A stretch of 32,406 nt of DNA from Bacteroidota bacterium (GTDB lineage: Bacteria > Bacteroidota > Bacteroidia > Bacteroidales > P3), in assembly GCA_017860255.1 (NCBI GenBank), contig JAFNAR010000030.1, positions 1-32,406 of the forward strand. The letters are read 5' to 3'. The position numbers and the translations under genes are program-made. Below, one piece after another: positions 8,860-15,785 of the stretch. Numbering within the stretch: the first letter of the stretch is position 1; each line of letters starts with the position of its first letter. The notes beneath the pieces were generated by a model. That model was given only the letters and a program-made list of their open reading frames with translations, was not told the origin of the DNA and made no database searches.

Positions 8860-9045
8860 TTTAGCTATAAGCAAACCTTAATTTAGCTATGGGTAAAATT
8901 ATAGATTGGCTATAAGTAAACCTTAGTTTTGCCATGAGCTAATCTATAGATTGACTATGAGCTAATCTATAGTTTAGCTATGAGCTAAGTTATAGTTTAG
9001 CTATATGCTAAGTTATAACTTAGGTATAAGCTAACTTATAGATTA
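8860..9045. repeat. Intergenic 22-23-bp degenerate repeat array (eight units)
   Basis: The GCTAT-like core recurs at 8864, 8886, 8909, 8931, 8954, 8977, 9000 and 9023, spacings of 22 or 23 bp. A typical unit reads TTTAGCTATGAGCTAAGTTA and contains the dyad TTAGC/GCTAA around a 5-nt centre. Variants include GGC against GCC in neighbouring units and AAGTTA against AACTTA, that is, orientation-swapped pieces at the same phase. The array makes up most of the 469-bp gap from 8728 to 9196. The remainder holds the upstream terminator, the antiporter tail copy and a promoter. Confidence 0.85.
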
Positions 9046-9061
9046 CCTTTCCTACACAACG

Positions 9062-9100
9062 GAACGTTTGATCGATCAATATAATCATCCAATAGAATAA
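9062..9100 (+). pseudogene. Second, diverged copy of the 3' end of the antiporter gene
   Basis: Thirteen codons ending in TAA encode ERLIDQYNHPIE, the same as the antiporter C-terminus at 8148-8189 except that the original ends EE. The changes within the aligned codons are third-base and synonymous (ATT/ATC, GAC/GAT, ATT/ATA). Similarity stops abruptly upstream of 9062, where the repeat array ends. It is a gene fragment with no start of its own. Confidence 0.8.
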
Positions 9101-9162
9101 ATATCATTATTCTGTAAATCAATATTTAAATAGTGTTTTTAATTCAATTATAAATTATTATT

Positions 9163-9170
9163 TATATTTG
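9163..9170 (+). promoter_or_regulatory. -7 promoter box before the acyl-CoA ligase gene
   Basis: TATATTTG matches the -7 element and lies 26 bp before the ATG. The -33 position is only a T-run preceded by GTG, so the match is partial. Confidence 0.4.
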
Positions 9171-9196
9171 CCCTTTCAATTTAATATTTTTCAATC

Positions 9197-10876
9197 ATGA
9201 ATCAAGAAAGTTTTATTGCGAATATTGAAGAGAGTTTAAAGAATCATTGGGATTATCCTGCTCTTTCTGACTATAAGGCTGAGCCAAAATATTATTCTTT
9301 TGTTGCAAAACAAATCGCCAAGGCTCATATATTTTTTGAAGAATGTGGAATTAAAAAAGGAGATAAAATTGCTCTTTGTGGTAGAAATTCCTCTAATTGG
9401 GCTGTTAGTTTCTTTTCCATAATTACCTATGGAGCTGTTGCAGTTCCAATTTTGCATGAGTTCAAGCCTGAAGCAGTTCATCATCTTGTTAATCATTCCG
9501 AAGCAAAATTACTCTTTGTAGGTGATGTTGTTTGGGAAAGTTTGGATGAGAAGAAAATGGACGGATTAAATGGAATTATTCTTTTGACTGATTTCAGTTT
9601 GGTTTCTTCCTGCAACTCATGCAAAAAGGCATATCAAAGAATTGAAGAGAAGTTCAGAAAGAGATATCCAAAAGGATTTCGTAGAGAAAATGTTAAGTAT
9701 GAACGTGAAAATATAAATGATTTAGCAATTATCAACTACACTTCTGGCACAACCTCTCTTTCAAAAGGAGTAATGTTGTCTTATAAAGCAGTAAACTCCA
9801 ATCTCCTTTTTGCAACAGAAGAATTACCAGAAATGACTGTTGGAATGAATATAATTTCAATGCTTCCAATGGCTCACATGTATGGAATGGCTTTTGAAAT
9901 TATTTTTGAATTTATGGTTGGAATGCATATCCATTTTCTAACACGTGTTCCAAGTCCAAAAATTATTGCAGAAGCATTTGAAAGTGTTAAACCAGACCTT
10001 ATTATTGCAGTTCCTTTAATCGTTGAAAAGATTTACAAGTCTAAAATAAAACCAATGATTGATAAAACTCTTATTAAAATATTACTGAATACTCCAATTA
10101 TTGACAGCATAATAAAAAATAAAATACTATCATCAATAAATACTGCATTTGGAGGTAAGTTCAATCAAATTATTATTGGAGGTGCAGCTCTTAATCAAGA
10201 AGTTGAAGCATTCTTTAAAAACTTAGGATTAAGATATACCATTGGTTATGGAATGACTGAATGTTCTCCAATTATTACTTATTCAAATTGGAAAACTTTT
10301 AGACAAGGTTCCTGTGGAAAAGTTGTCACAAGAATGCAAATAAAGATTGATTCCCCTGATAGTGAAAATATTGTTGGAGAAATAATGGTTAAGGGAGATC
10401 ATGTTATGATGGGGTATTATAAAAATCCTGAAGCAACATCTGCAGTGCTTTCTGAGGATGGATGGTTTAGAACAGGAGATTTAGGATTAATTGATAAGGA
10501 TGGATACCTTTTTATTAAAGGAAGAATTAAGAATATGATTCTTGGCTCAAGTGGTCAAAATATTTATCCTGAAGAAATTGAAGACAAACTAAACTCTATG
10601 GAATATGTTATGGAAAGCATTGTTTTGGAACAAGAGGGGAAGTTAGTGGCTATGGTTTATTTGAATCAGGATATGTTAGACAAAGAAGGAATTGATATTG
10701 TTCGCTCAAAGTCAATTATTAGAAAAATTAAGGAAGAATTAAATAAAGAACTTCCTGCCTATAGTCAAATTTCCTACATCTATCTTCAAGAAGAAGAATT
10801 TGAGAAAACGCCAAAACGTTCCATCAAACGTTACCTTTACACCTCAATCATTCCAAGTAAGAAACCAATAGAATAA
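9197..10876 (+). CDS. Long-chain fatty-acid--CoA ligase (AMP-forming)
   Basis: Adenylates a carboxylic acid, most likely a fatty acid, and transfers it to CoA. The protein is 559 residues. The adenylate-forming signatures appear in order: the P-loop YTSGTTSLSKG at about 181-191 (usually TSGTTGxPKG), the A5 motif YGMTECSPIITYSN, GWFRTGDLGLIDKDGYLFIKGR, and a C-terminal lid ending KTPKRSIKRYLY that supplies the candidate catalytic lysine. IYPEEIE is also intact. The substrate is inferred from similarity to FadD/FAA1-like proteins. It is a single-gene unit with a strong terminator after it. Confidence 0.85.
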   Translation: MNQESFIANIEESLKNHWDYPALSDYKAEPKYYSFVAKQIAKAHIFFEECGIKKGDKIALCGRNSSNWAVSFFSIITYGAVAVPILHEFKPEAVHHLVNHSEAKLLFVGDVVWESLDEKKMDGLNGIILLTDFSLVSSCNSCKKAYQRIEEKFRKRYPKGFRRENVKYERENINDLAIINYTSGTTSLSKGVMLSYKAVNSNLLFATEELPEMTVGMNIISMLPMAHMYGMAFEIIFEFMVGMHIHFLTRVPSPKIIAEAFESVKPDLIIAVPLIVEKIYKSKIKPMIDKTLIKILLNTPIIDSIIKNKILSSINTAFGGKFNQIIIGGAALNQEVEAFFKNLGLRYTIGYGMTECSPIITYSNWKTFRQGSCGKVVTRMQIKIDSPDSENIVGEIMVKGDHVMMGYYKNPEATSAVLSEDGWFRTGDLGLIDKDGYLFIKGRIKNMILGSSGQNIYPEEIEDKLNSMEYVMESIVLEQEGKLVAMVYLNQDMLDKEGIDIVRSKSIIRKIKEELNKELPAYSQISYIYLQEEEFEKTPKRSIKRYLYTSIIPSKKPIE

Positions 10877-10880
10877 AATA

Positions 10881-10918
10881 AAAACAGCTACCAAAATTTT
10901 GGTAGCTGTTTTCTTTTT
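10881..10918. terminator. Bidirectional rho-independent terminator
   Basis: A perfect 16-bp palindrome, 10881-10896 against 10897-10912, containing CAGCTACC/GGTAGCTG, with A-rich and T-rich flanks. It separates the convergent acyl-CoA ligase and rubrerythrin genes. Confidence 0.9.
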
Positions 10919-10946
10919 AAAGCAACTAATAAAATGTGAAACTTTA

Positions 10947-11519
10947 TTAGTAGTTTAGGGATTGTATTTCAAAATAAGCTTTAGGATGTTGACATGCAGG
11001 ACATTTTTCTAATGCCTTCTTGCCAAAATGAACATAACCGCAGTTTCTGCAATACCAGAAAACTTCTCCTTCTCTTTCAAAAACTTTGTTTTCTTCAATG
11101 TTTTTCAAAAGCTTTCTGTAACGATCTTCATGAACTTTTTCTGCTTTAGATACGCTCTTAAAAGTTGCAGCAACCTTAGGGAAACCTTCTTCTTCAGCAA
11201 TGCGAGCAAATTCAGGATAAAGAAGAGTCCATTCTTCATTTTCTCCATCAGCAGCAGCTTTCAGGTTTTCTTGAGTTGTACCAATAATACCTGCAGGATA
11301 CATAGCTGTTATTTCCAACATACCACCTTCAAGATAACGGAAGAATTGTTTGGCGTGTTGTTCTTCTTGAATAGCTGTTTCCATAAAAATAGCAGCAATT
11401 TGTTCATAACCTTCTTTCTTTGCTTCTTTTGCAAAATAGGTGTAACGATTTTTTGCTTGAGATTCTCCAGCAAAAGCCTTCAATAAATTTTGTTCTGTTT
11501 TTGTTCCTTTAATGCTCAT
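10947..11519 (-). CDS. rbr: Rubrerythrin
   Basis: A cytosolic non-haem iron peroxidase that removes H2O2 in anaerobes, 190 residues. The N-terminal ferritin-like domain carries the di-iron ligands in [33 protein letters not shown] and AEKVHEDRY. The C-terminal rubredoxin domain has two Cys pairs, CRNC and CPAC, for a single Fe, in the order [12 protein letters not shown] and [12 protein letters not shown]. All ligands are present and the length is normal. It is transcribed alone from a consensus promoter, divergent from the thioredoxin-fold gene. Confidence 0.97.
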   Translation of the reverse strand: MSIKGTKTEQNLLKAFAGESQAKNRYTYFAKEAKKEGYEQIAAIFMETAIQEEQHAKQFFRYLEGGMLEITAMYPAGIIGTTQENLKAAADGENEEWTLLYPEFARIAEEEGFPKVAATFKSVSKAEKVHEDRYRKLLKNIEENKVFEREGEVFWYCRNCGYVHFGKKALEKCPACQHPKAYFEIQSLNY

Positions 11520-11557
11520 AATTTTATTTTTATTTAGTGGATAACTATTTTAACAAG

Positions 11558-11589
11558 CAAATATATAAAAAAAGCAAATATCTTGCAAA
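11558..11589 (-). promoter_or_regulatory. Promoter of the rubrerythrin gene
   Basis: On the minus strand: TTTG at 11589-11586, 20 bp, then TATATTTG at 11565-11558. It lies 39 bp before the rubrerythrin ATG. Confidence 0.65.
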
Positions 11590-11594
11590 TTATT

Positions 11595-11623
11595 TTTGAG
11601 AAAATAATTTTATTCTAAATTTG
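11595..11623 (+). promoter_or_regulatory. Promoter of the thioredoxin-fold gene
   Basis: TTTG at 11595-11598, 17 bp, then TAAATTTG at 11616-11623, 15 bp before the ATG. The spacing is slightly short of the usual 19. It lies back to back with the rubrerythrin promoter. Confidence 0.5.
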
Positions 11624-11638
11624 CAAAATTAAAACGAT

Positions 11639-12124
11639 ATGAATATGAAAAGAATATTAATTTTAGCTATTCTAACCCTTATCAGTTCAAACTTACTTTT
11701 TTCACAAAAAGTATATGACGAAACAAAAGACGGAGATAAACAACTGCTTGAAGCAATTCAAACAGCTAAAGCAAATAATAAATATGTATTTGCTATGGTT
11801 GGAGGCAACTGGTGCAAATGGTGCTTGATGTTTAATGAATTTGCCAATACCAATCAAAACGTGAAGAAAACCTTAGAAGATAATTTTGTTTTTGTTCATA
11901 TCAACTATTCCAAAGCCAACGAAAATACAAAAGCAATGAAACGTTTGGGCTATCCAGAAAGATTTGGCTTTCCTGTTTTTGTAATCCTTAACGAAAAAGG
12001 CGAAAGAGTCCACACCCAAAACTCCGCTTATCTTGAAAAAGGCGAAGGATACAGCGAAAAAGAAGTAGTATCATTTCTAAACAACTGGACAAAACAAGCC
12101 GTAACTATTCCGAAAAAGAAATAA
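11639..12124 (+). CDS. Secreted thioredoxin-fold protein
   Basis: A 161-residue exported thioredoxin-like protein. MNMKRILILAILTLISSNLLF is a signal peptide, ending at a Ser-Gln typical of Bacteroidota cleavage sites. The redox site is GGNWCKWCLMF, a CxxC with the flanking Trp expected in thioredoxin_7/DUF255-like proteins. The cis-proline region appears as ERFGFPVFVILNEKGERV. A probable role is disulfide exchange or reduction of periplasmic proteins. Sharing a divergent promoter region with rubrerythrin may mean linked redox expression, which is inference. A start at the second Met (11645) is equally possible. Confidence 0.8.
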   Translation: MNMKRILILAILTLISSNLLFSQKVYDETKDGDKQLLEAIQTAKANNKYVFAMVGGNWCKWCLMFNEFANTNQNVKKTLEDNFVFVHINYSKANENTKAMKRLGYPERFGFPVFVILNEKGERVHTQNSAYLEKGEGYSEKEVVSFLNNWTKQAVTIPKKK

Positions 12125-12224
12125 GGAATATGCAACTAAAATTATTTAATTGTATTTTCTTTAATAATAGCTATAATAAGAGAGATTAAGAATAAAATAA
12201 TTTTTTAAAATATTGATGATTTAA

Positions 12225-12257
12225 TTTGTTTTTTTGATATAAAAATATATACCTTTG
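12225..12257 (+). promoter_or_regulatory. Promoter of the LRR surface protein gene
   Basis: TTTG at 12225-12228, 21 bp, then TACCTTTG at 12250-12257. The leader of about 45 nt contains a short tandem repeat. Confidence 0.6.
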
Positions 12258-12277
12258 CGGCATATAATTAGCTAAAA

Positions 12278-12306
12278 ATCAAATTAAATCAAATTAAATC
12301 AAATCA
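12278..12306 (+). repeat. 10-bp tandem repeat in the 5' leader
   Basis: AAATCAAATT-type decamers occur about three times in succession just before the ATG at 12309. It may tune translation or be simple slippage. Confidence 0.6.
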
Positions 12307-12308
12307 TC

Positions 12309-14192
12309 ATGAAAAAATTATCTATTATTTTTATTCTTGTACTGACAAGTGTTAGTTTTAGTGCAAAAGCATATGATTTCTTTGCTATAAATAATGATGG
12401 CGATACGATATATTATAATATAACATCTTCATCATATCCATATACAGTTGAGGTTACTAATACAGATTCAACTTCTTATGCAGATTCAATAGAAATTCCA
12501 TCATCAGTAATTAATAATTCTATAAATTATTCTGTTACATCAGTCGGGAACAATGCGTTTATGTTTTGTCAAAGTCTAACTCATATTACTATACCAAATT
12601 CTGTTACGACAATTGGAAACTTTGCTTTTTCATTTTGTGACAGTCTAAATTCGATTTCTTTTGGGAATGCTATTACTTCTATTGGATCTTGTGCTTTTCA
12701 AAGCTGTAGAAGATTAACCTCTTTAATTATCCCAAATTCTGTAATAAATATTGGTTATGGTGCTTTTCAGATGTGCTATAGTTTATCTTCTATTATTATT
12801 CCAAATTCTGTTACTTCAATTGGAGATAGAGCATTTTATTGGTGTGACAGTTTAGTTACTATAAATTTAGGCAATTCTATTACAAAAATAAATGATAATA
12901 CTTTTGGTTTTTGTAATAGTTTGTCTTCTATAATTATCCCAAATTCTGTTACATCAATTGGAGATTATGCTTTCGAAGGTTGTAGTAACTTAACTTCTAT
13001 TACTATTCCAAATTCTGTTACATCAATTGGGAATGGTGCTTTTTATTCTACTCCTCTAATCTCAATTGTTGTTAAATCAACTGAGCCACCAATAATTACA
13101 AATACTACATTTAATTATAATTTTCCTAATACTATTTTATTTGTTCCTTGTGGTTCTGTGCCATTATACCAAGCAGCTAATAATTGGAATAATTTTAATA
13201 TAATCACTAATGAAGGAATAACTCCAACATATATAGATGCATTAATATGTCAAGGAAGTACATATTCTTTTAATGGATTAAATATTGATTCTGCTGGAGT
13301 TTACACTCAAGTTATTAGTTCAATGGATGGTTGCGATAGTATTTATTATAGAATAAATTTAACATATGCAGAGTCTCCAACTCCTAAAATATGCATGGTA
13401 ACAGTAGATGAAAATAATCATAATGAAATTGTATGGAAAAGAGATGAAATAGTTGATTATTATAATGTATATCGACAAGGGAATCAAATTGGTCAATATG
13501 ATTTATTAGCAACTGTCTCTTATGATAGCATATCATATATTGACACTTCATCAAACCCTGAAGTTAAAGCATATATCTATAAAATATCTGCAATTGATAG
13601 TTGCAATAATGAATCATCATTAAGTTATCAACATAAAACAATGCACCTAACAATAAGTCAAGGAATAGGAAATAATTGGAATTTAAATTGGAGCCCATAT
13701 CAAGGCATATTATACTCAACATATAATATTTATCGAGGACAAGGAGATTCACTACATTCCTTAGAATTTATAGAAACAATATCAGGAGATAATACTTCAT
13801 ACACAGATCTCAATGCACCATCAGGAACAATTTACTATCAAATCGAAATACTATTAAATGAATCTTGTTTTCCAACCAAAACATATAGTTCAATTCGTTC
13901 AAACTTGGTTTCTAATAAAAATATAGGAATCTCAGATATTACTAATAATGAATTATCAATAAAACTTTATCCAAATCCTACAAATGATAAAACAATACTA
14001 GAAATTAATGGATTAAAGGAAAAGGCTGATGTCTTGTTATATGATATATATGGTAGAATAATTAGAACATATTTATTTAATAATGAGCAAGGAAAATTAG
14101 AAATAAATGTAAGAGATATTGCAAAAGGAATTTATAATTTAAAAGTCGTAAATAGTAATGATAATATTACAAGAAAATTAATTGTAAATTAA
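12309..14192 (+). CDS. BspA-type leucine-rich-repeat surface protein with T9SS type A sorting domain
   Basis: A 627-residue exported protein with a signal peptide at 1-21. Residues about 76-259 hold eight 23-residue BspA-type (LRR_5) repeats of the form VTSIGxxAFxxCxSLxxIxIPNS. They remain recognisable at DNA level as 69-bp tandem repeats at about 12534-13085. A Cys-start module, ICQGSTYSFNGLNI to GCDSIYYRINL, follows at about 310-350 and recurs in form in the protein at 103-1518. Two fibronectin III-like regions span about 360-530. The last ~80 residues, starting IKLYPNPTNDKT and ending TRKLIVN, are a type A T9SS C-terminal domain. BspA repeats commonly mediate adhesion; the partner here is unknown. 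Confidence 0.9.
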   Translation: MKKLSIIFILVLTSVSFSAKAYDFFAINNDGDTIYYNITSSSYPYTVEVTNTDSTSYADSIEIPSSVINNSINYSVTSVGNNAFMFCQSLTHITIPNSVTTIGNFAFSFCDSLNSISFGNAITSIGSCAFQSCRRLTSLIIPNSVINIGYGAFQMCYSLSSIIIPNSVTSIGDRAFYWCDSLVTINLGNSITKINDNTFGFCNSLSSIIIPNSVTSIGDYAFEGCSNLTSITIPNSVTSIGNGAFYSTPLISIVVKSTEPPIITNTTFNYNFPNTILFVPCGSVPLYQAANNWNNFNIITNEGITPTYIDALICQGSTYSFNGLNIDSAGVYTQVISSMDGCDSIYYRINLTYAESPTPKICMVTVDENNHNEIVWKRDEIVDYYNVYRQGNQIGQYDLLATVSYDSISYIDTSSNPEVKAYIYKISAIDSCNNESSLSYQHKTMHLTISQGIGNNWNLNWSPYQGILYSTYNIYRGQGDSLHSLEFIETISGDNTSYTDLNAPSGTIYYQIEILLNESCFPTKTYSSIRSNLVSNKNIGISDITNNELSIKLYPNPTNDKTILEINGLKEKADVLLYDIYGRIIRTYLFNNEQGKLEINVRDIAKGIYNLKVVNSNDNITRKLIVN

Positions 14193-14435
14193 AGTATTGC
14201 AGTTAGAAATTTATTTATTTCCTCACAATTATACAACTATTTCTTTGTCTCCTAAGAGATGAAGTCTATAATTTATCTTAAATGTCAAACAATCAATTAT
14301 TTTCTTGCTGAATTAATATACTTCTTTTGTGTGTTAAGTTATATATATGTTTCTTGATTAGATATAATTTTCTCAAATCAAGATATAAATTATTTAGAAT
14401 AGGGAATAAATTTCTTTATGCTTGATTTAATTTTT
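14193..14435. other. Spacer with no supported feature
   Basis: AT-rich sequence after the LRR gene. An open frame of 32 codons from 14259 has no convincing promoter or pattern and is not called. No clear terminator was found. Confidence 0.5.
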
Positions 14436-14523
14436 GCAAGGTGGCAGGATGTAGAGTGTATCCTGTCACCTTACATCATGTATCCTGCCACCTTGCACTA
14501 TGTATCCTGGCAGGTTGCAAAAT
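14436..14523. repeat. Intergenic 22-bp repeat array, GTATCCTG family (four units)
   Basis: Four units of exactly 22 bp begin at 14436, 14458, 14480 and 14502. The last three begin GTATCCTG. Unit 1 carries GCAAGGTGGCAGGAT, the exact reverse complement of ATCCTGCCACCTTGC in unit 3, yet it stays in the same 22-bp phase. In unit 4 the centre reads TGGCAGG where unit 3 has TGCCACC. Units 1 and 2 can form a 13-bp hairpin. A related copy is at 32205-32260. Confidence 0.85.
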
Positions 14524-14529
14524 TTTTAC

Positions 14530-14560
14530 TTGATTTTGTCAAATTTTTTTCCTATCTTTG
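14530..14560 (+). promoter_or_regulatory. Probable promoter of the HU-family gene
   Basis: TTG at 14530-14532, 20 bp, then TATCTTTG at 14553-14560. The leader would be about 110 nt, long for this window. The promoter directly abuts the repeat array. Confidence 0.45.
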
Positions 14561-14678
14561 CATTTTATAATCAATCATTTGAAGATTTATAAAGTGGTTA
14601 TTTCAACTTTCCATTTTATTAGAGTTTGTTGATTGTATATAATAAGAGATATTGTTTAATTTAAAAATATGTAATTTT

Positions 14679-15083
14679 ATGAGAAGGTATTATAGCGTAA
14701 GTGCTAAGAAATTTATTGACAAGGATGGTCAAGAGGTTGTAAGGTATTATCCTAATGCAGTTTCTGCTGGACATTTTAGTTCGGAAGATATGGCAAGGGA
14801 TATTGCTGAAGCAACAAGTCTTTCAGAACCTGATGTTATTGGAGCTTTGAAAGCGTTTTCAATTGTTTTGAAAAATAGATTGAAGTTGGGTTATAATATT
14901 AAGTTGGACGGAATTGGAACATTCAGTCTTTCTGTTACTGGAGAGGCATGCAATACCGAGAAAGAATGCAAGCCTAATAAAGTTAAGGTTGGTAAAATTT
15001 CATTTAGGGCTGAGTCTAAACTAAGAAAAGAAATGGTGGGTATAAAGTTCTTCAAAACTATTAAGAAACGAAATAGGAGATAA
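14679..15083 (+). CDS. HU-family (Bacteroidota histone-like) DNA-binding protein
   Basis: A 134-residue nucleoid-associated protein of the HU-related group typical of Bacteroidota. The start MRRYYSVSAKKF at 14679 is preferred over the in-frame ATG nine codons upstream because the family begins with this short strand. Visible are the helical part (SSEDMARDIAEATSLSEPDVIGALKAF) and the beta-arm lead-in LKLGYNIKLDGIGTFSLS. A basic tail, FFKTIKKRNRR, follows. The N-terminal extension before the HU core and the absence of the RxGRNP arm motif of classical HU fit the HU-related subgroup. It should bind DNA without strong sequence preference. Confidence 0.85.
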   Translation: MRRYYSVSAKKFIDKDGQEVVRYYPNAVSAGHFSSEDMARDIAEATSLSEPDVIGALKAFSIVLKNRLKLGYNIKLDGIGTFSLSVTGEACNTEKECKPNKVKVGKISFRAESKLRKEMVGIKFFKTIKKRNRR

Positions 15084-15090
15084 AAAATAC

Positions 15091-15113
15091 GTTATTCTTT
15101 TTAGCTGAATAAC
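15091..15113. terminator. Weak hairpin between convergent HU and rnhA genes
   Basis: GTTATTC (15091-15097) can pair with GAATAAC (15107-15113). The stem is only 7 bp, so the assignment is tentative. Confidence 0.35.
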
Positions 15114-15119
15114 TATTAT

Positions 15120-15755
15120 TTATTTTCTACCAAAATCAGCTGGAATTTCACCCCAAGCTTCTGTATTCCACTTTAGAATTTTGGTTGTGTAGGTGTTTTC
15201 CTGAAGCCATTTCTCTGCTCTTTCAATATATTTAAATAAGTCTTCAGTCTTTGAATTGCGTTCAAGTTTGGTTTTGCATTTTTTCTGCTTAACCCATTTC
15301 ATTGCATTTACGCTATCGGTGTAGAGCGGAAGGTTGAGGTTGTGGCGTTTGAGGTAGGAGAGTCCGTGAACCAAGCCTAAGAATTCTCCAATATTATTTG
15401 TCCCACAAGGATGGGAGTAGTGAAAGAGTTGTTTTTTGGTTTTGCTGCTTACTCCTTGGTATTCCATTTTTCCAGGATTGCCACTGCATGCTGCATCGGT
15501 TGCTATGCTTTCCATTATTGGAGAGCCTGCTTCGGAAATTAGGGTTTGTGATGGTGTTGAGGTTTTGTTGTTTGCTTTTGCGTATAAATGTTTTTCTGCT
15601 TTTTCTTTAAAAGCAAATTCTGCTTCTATTTTGTTGCTAAATGATTTATATTGTGCTTGAGGAAATCCTTTAATCTGTTCTTGACATTCTTGCCACGATT
15701 CAAATACTCCTTTTTTATGTCCTTGCCAAACTACATAATATTTCTGTTTTGCCAT
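15120..15755 (-). CDS. rnhA: Ribonuclease HI with N-terminal hybrid-binding domain
   Basis: Degrades the RNA strand of RNA-DNA hybrids, 211 residues. Residues 4-50 (KYYVVWQGHKKGVFESWQEC through YKSFSNKIEAEFAF) form the viroplasmin-like hybrid-binding domain of eukaryotic-type RNase H1. The catalytic domain has the DEDD set: Asp87 in ATDAACSGNPG, Glu124 in NNIGEFLGL, Asp147 in YTDSVNA and Asp207 in PADFGRK. The ending WNTEAWGEIPADFGRK is typical of the Bacteroidota form. The gene begins 30 bp after the stop of the giant surface protein and is probably co-transcribed with it. Confidence 0.95.
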   Translation of the reverse strand: MAKQKYYVVWQGHKKGVFESWQECQEQIKGFPQAQYKSFSNKIEAEFAFKEKAEKHLYAKANNKTSTPSQTLISEAGSPIMESIATDAACSGNPGKMEYQGVSSKTKKQLFHYSHPCGTNNIGEFLGLVHGLSYLKRHNLNLPLYTDSVNAMKWVKQKKCKTKLERNSKTEDLFKYIERAEKWLQENTYTTKILKWNTEAWGEIPADFGRK

Positions 15756-15785
15756 TAGTCTTTTTTCTTTCTCTTAAAATTATAG

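Noticed and set aside
8190..9100. A complete integrative element
   Set aside because: The segment is under 1 kb and has no integrase, transposase or terminal inverted repeats; only the duplicated tail hints at insertion.
11028..11486. 152-codon open frame opposite the rubrerythrin gene
   Set aside because: It lies antisense to a certain rubrerythrin with all ligands intact. Its Phe/Ser-rich composition is what the complement of Glu/Lys codons gives.
14259..14357. 32-codon open frame in the spacer after the LRR gene
   Set aside because: It has no clear promoter, no recognised motif, and a length common by chance in AT-rich DNA.
15398..15660. Two open frames opposite rnhA
   Set aside because: Antisense shadows of a complete RNase HI with all four catalytic acids.
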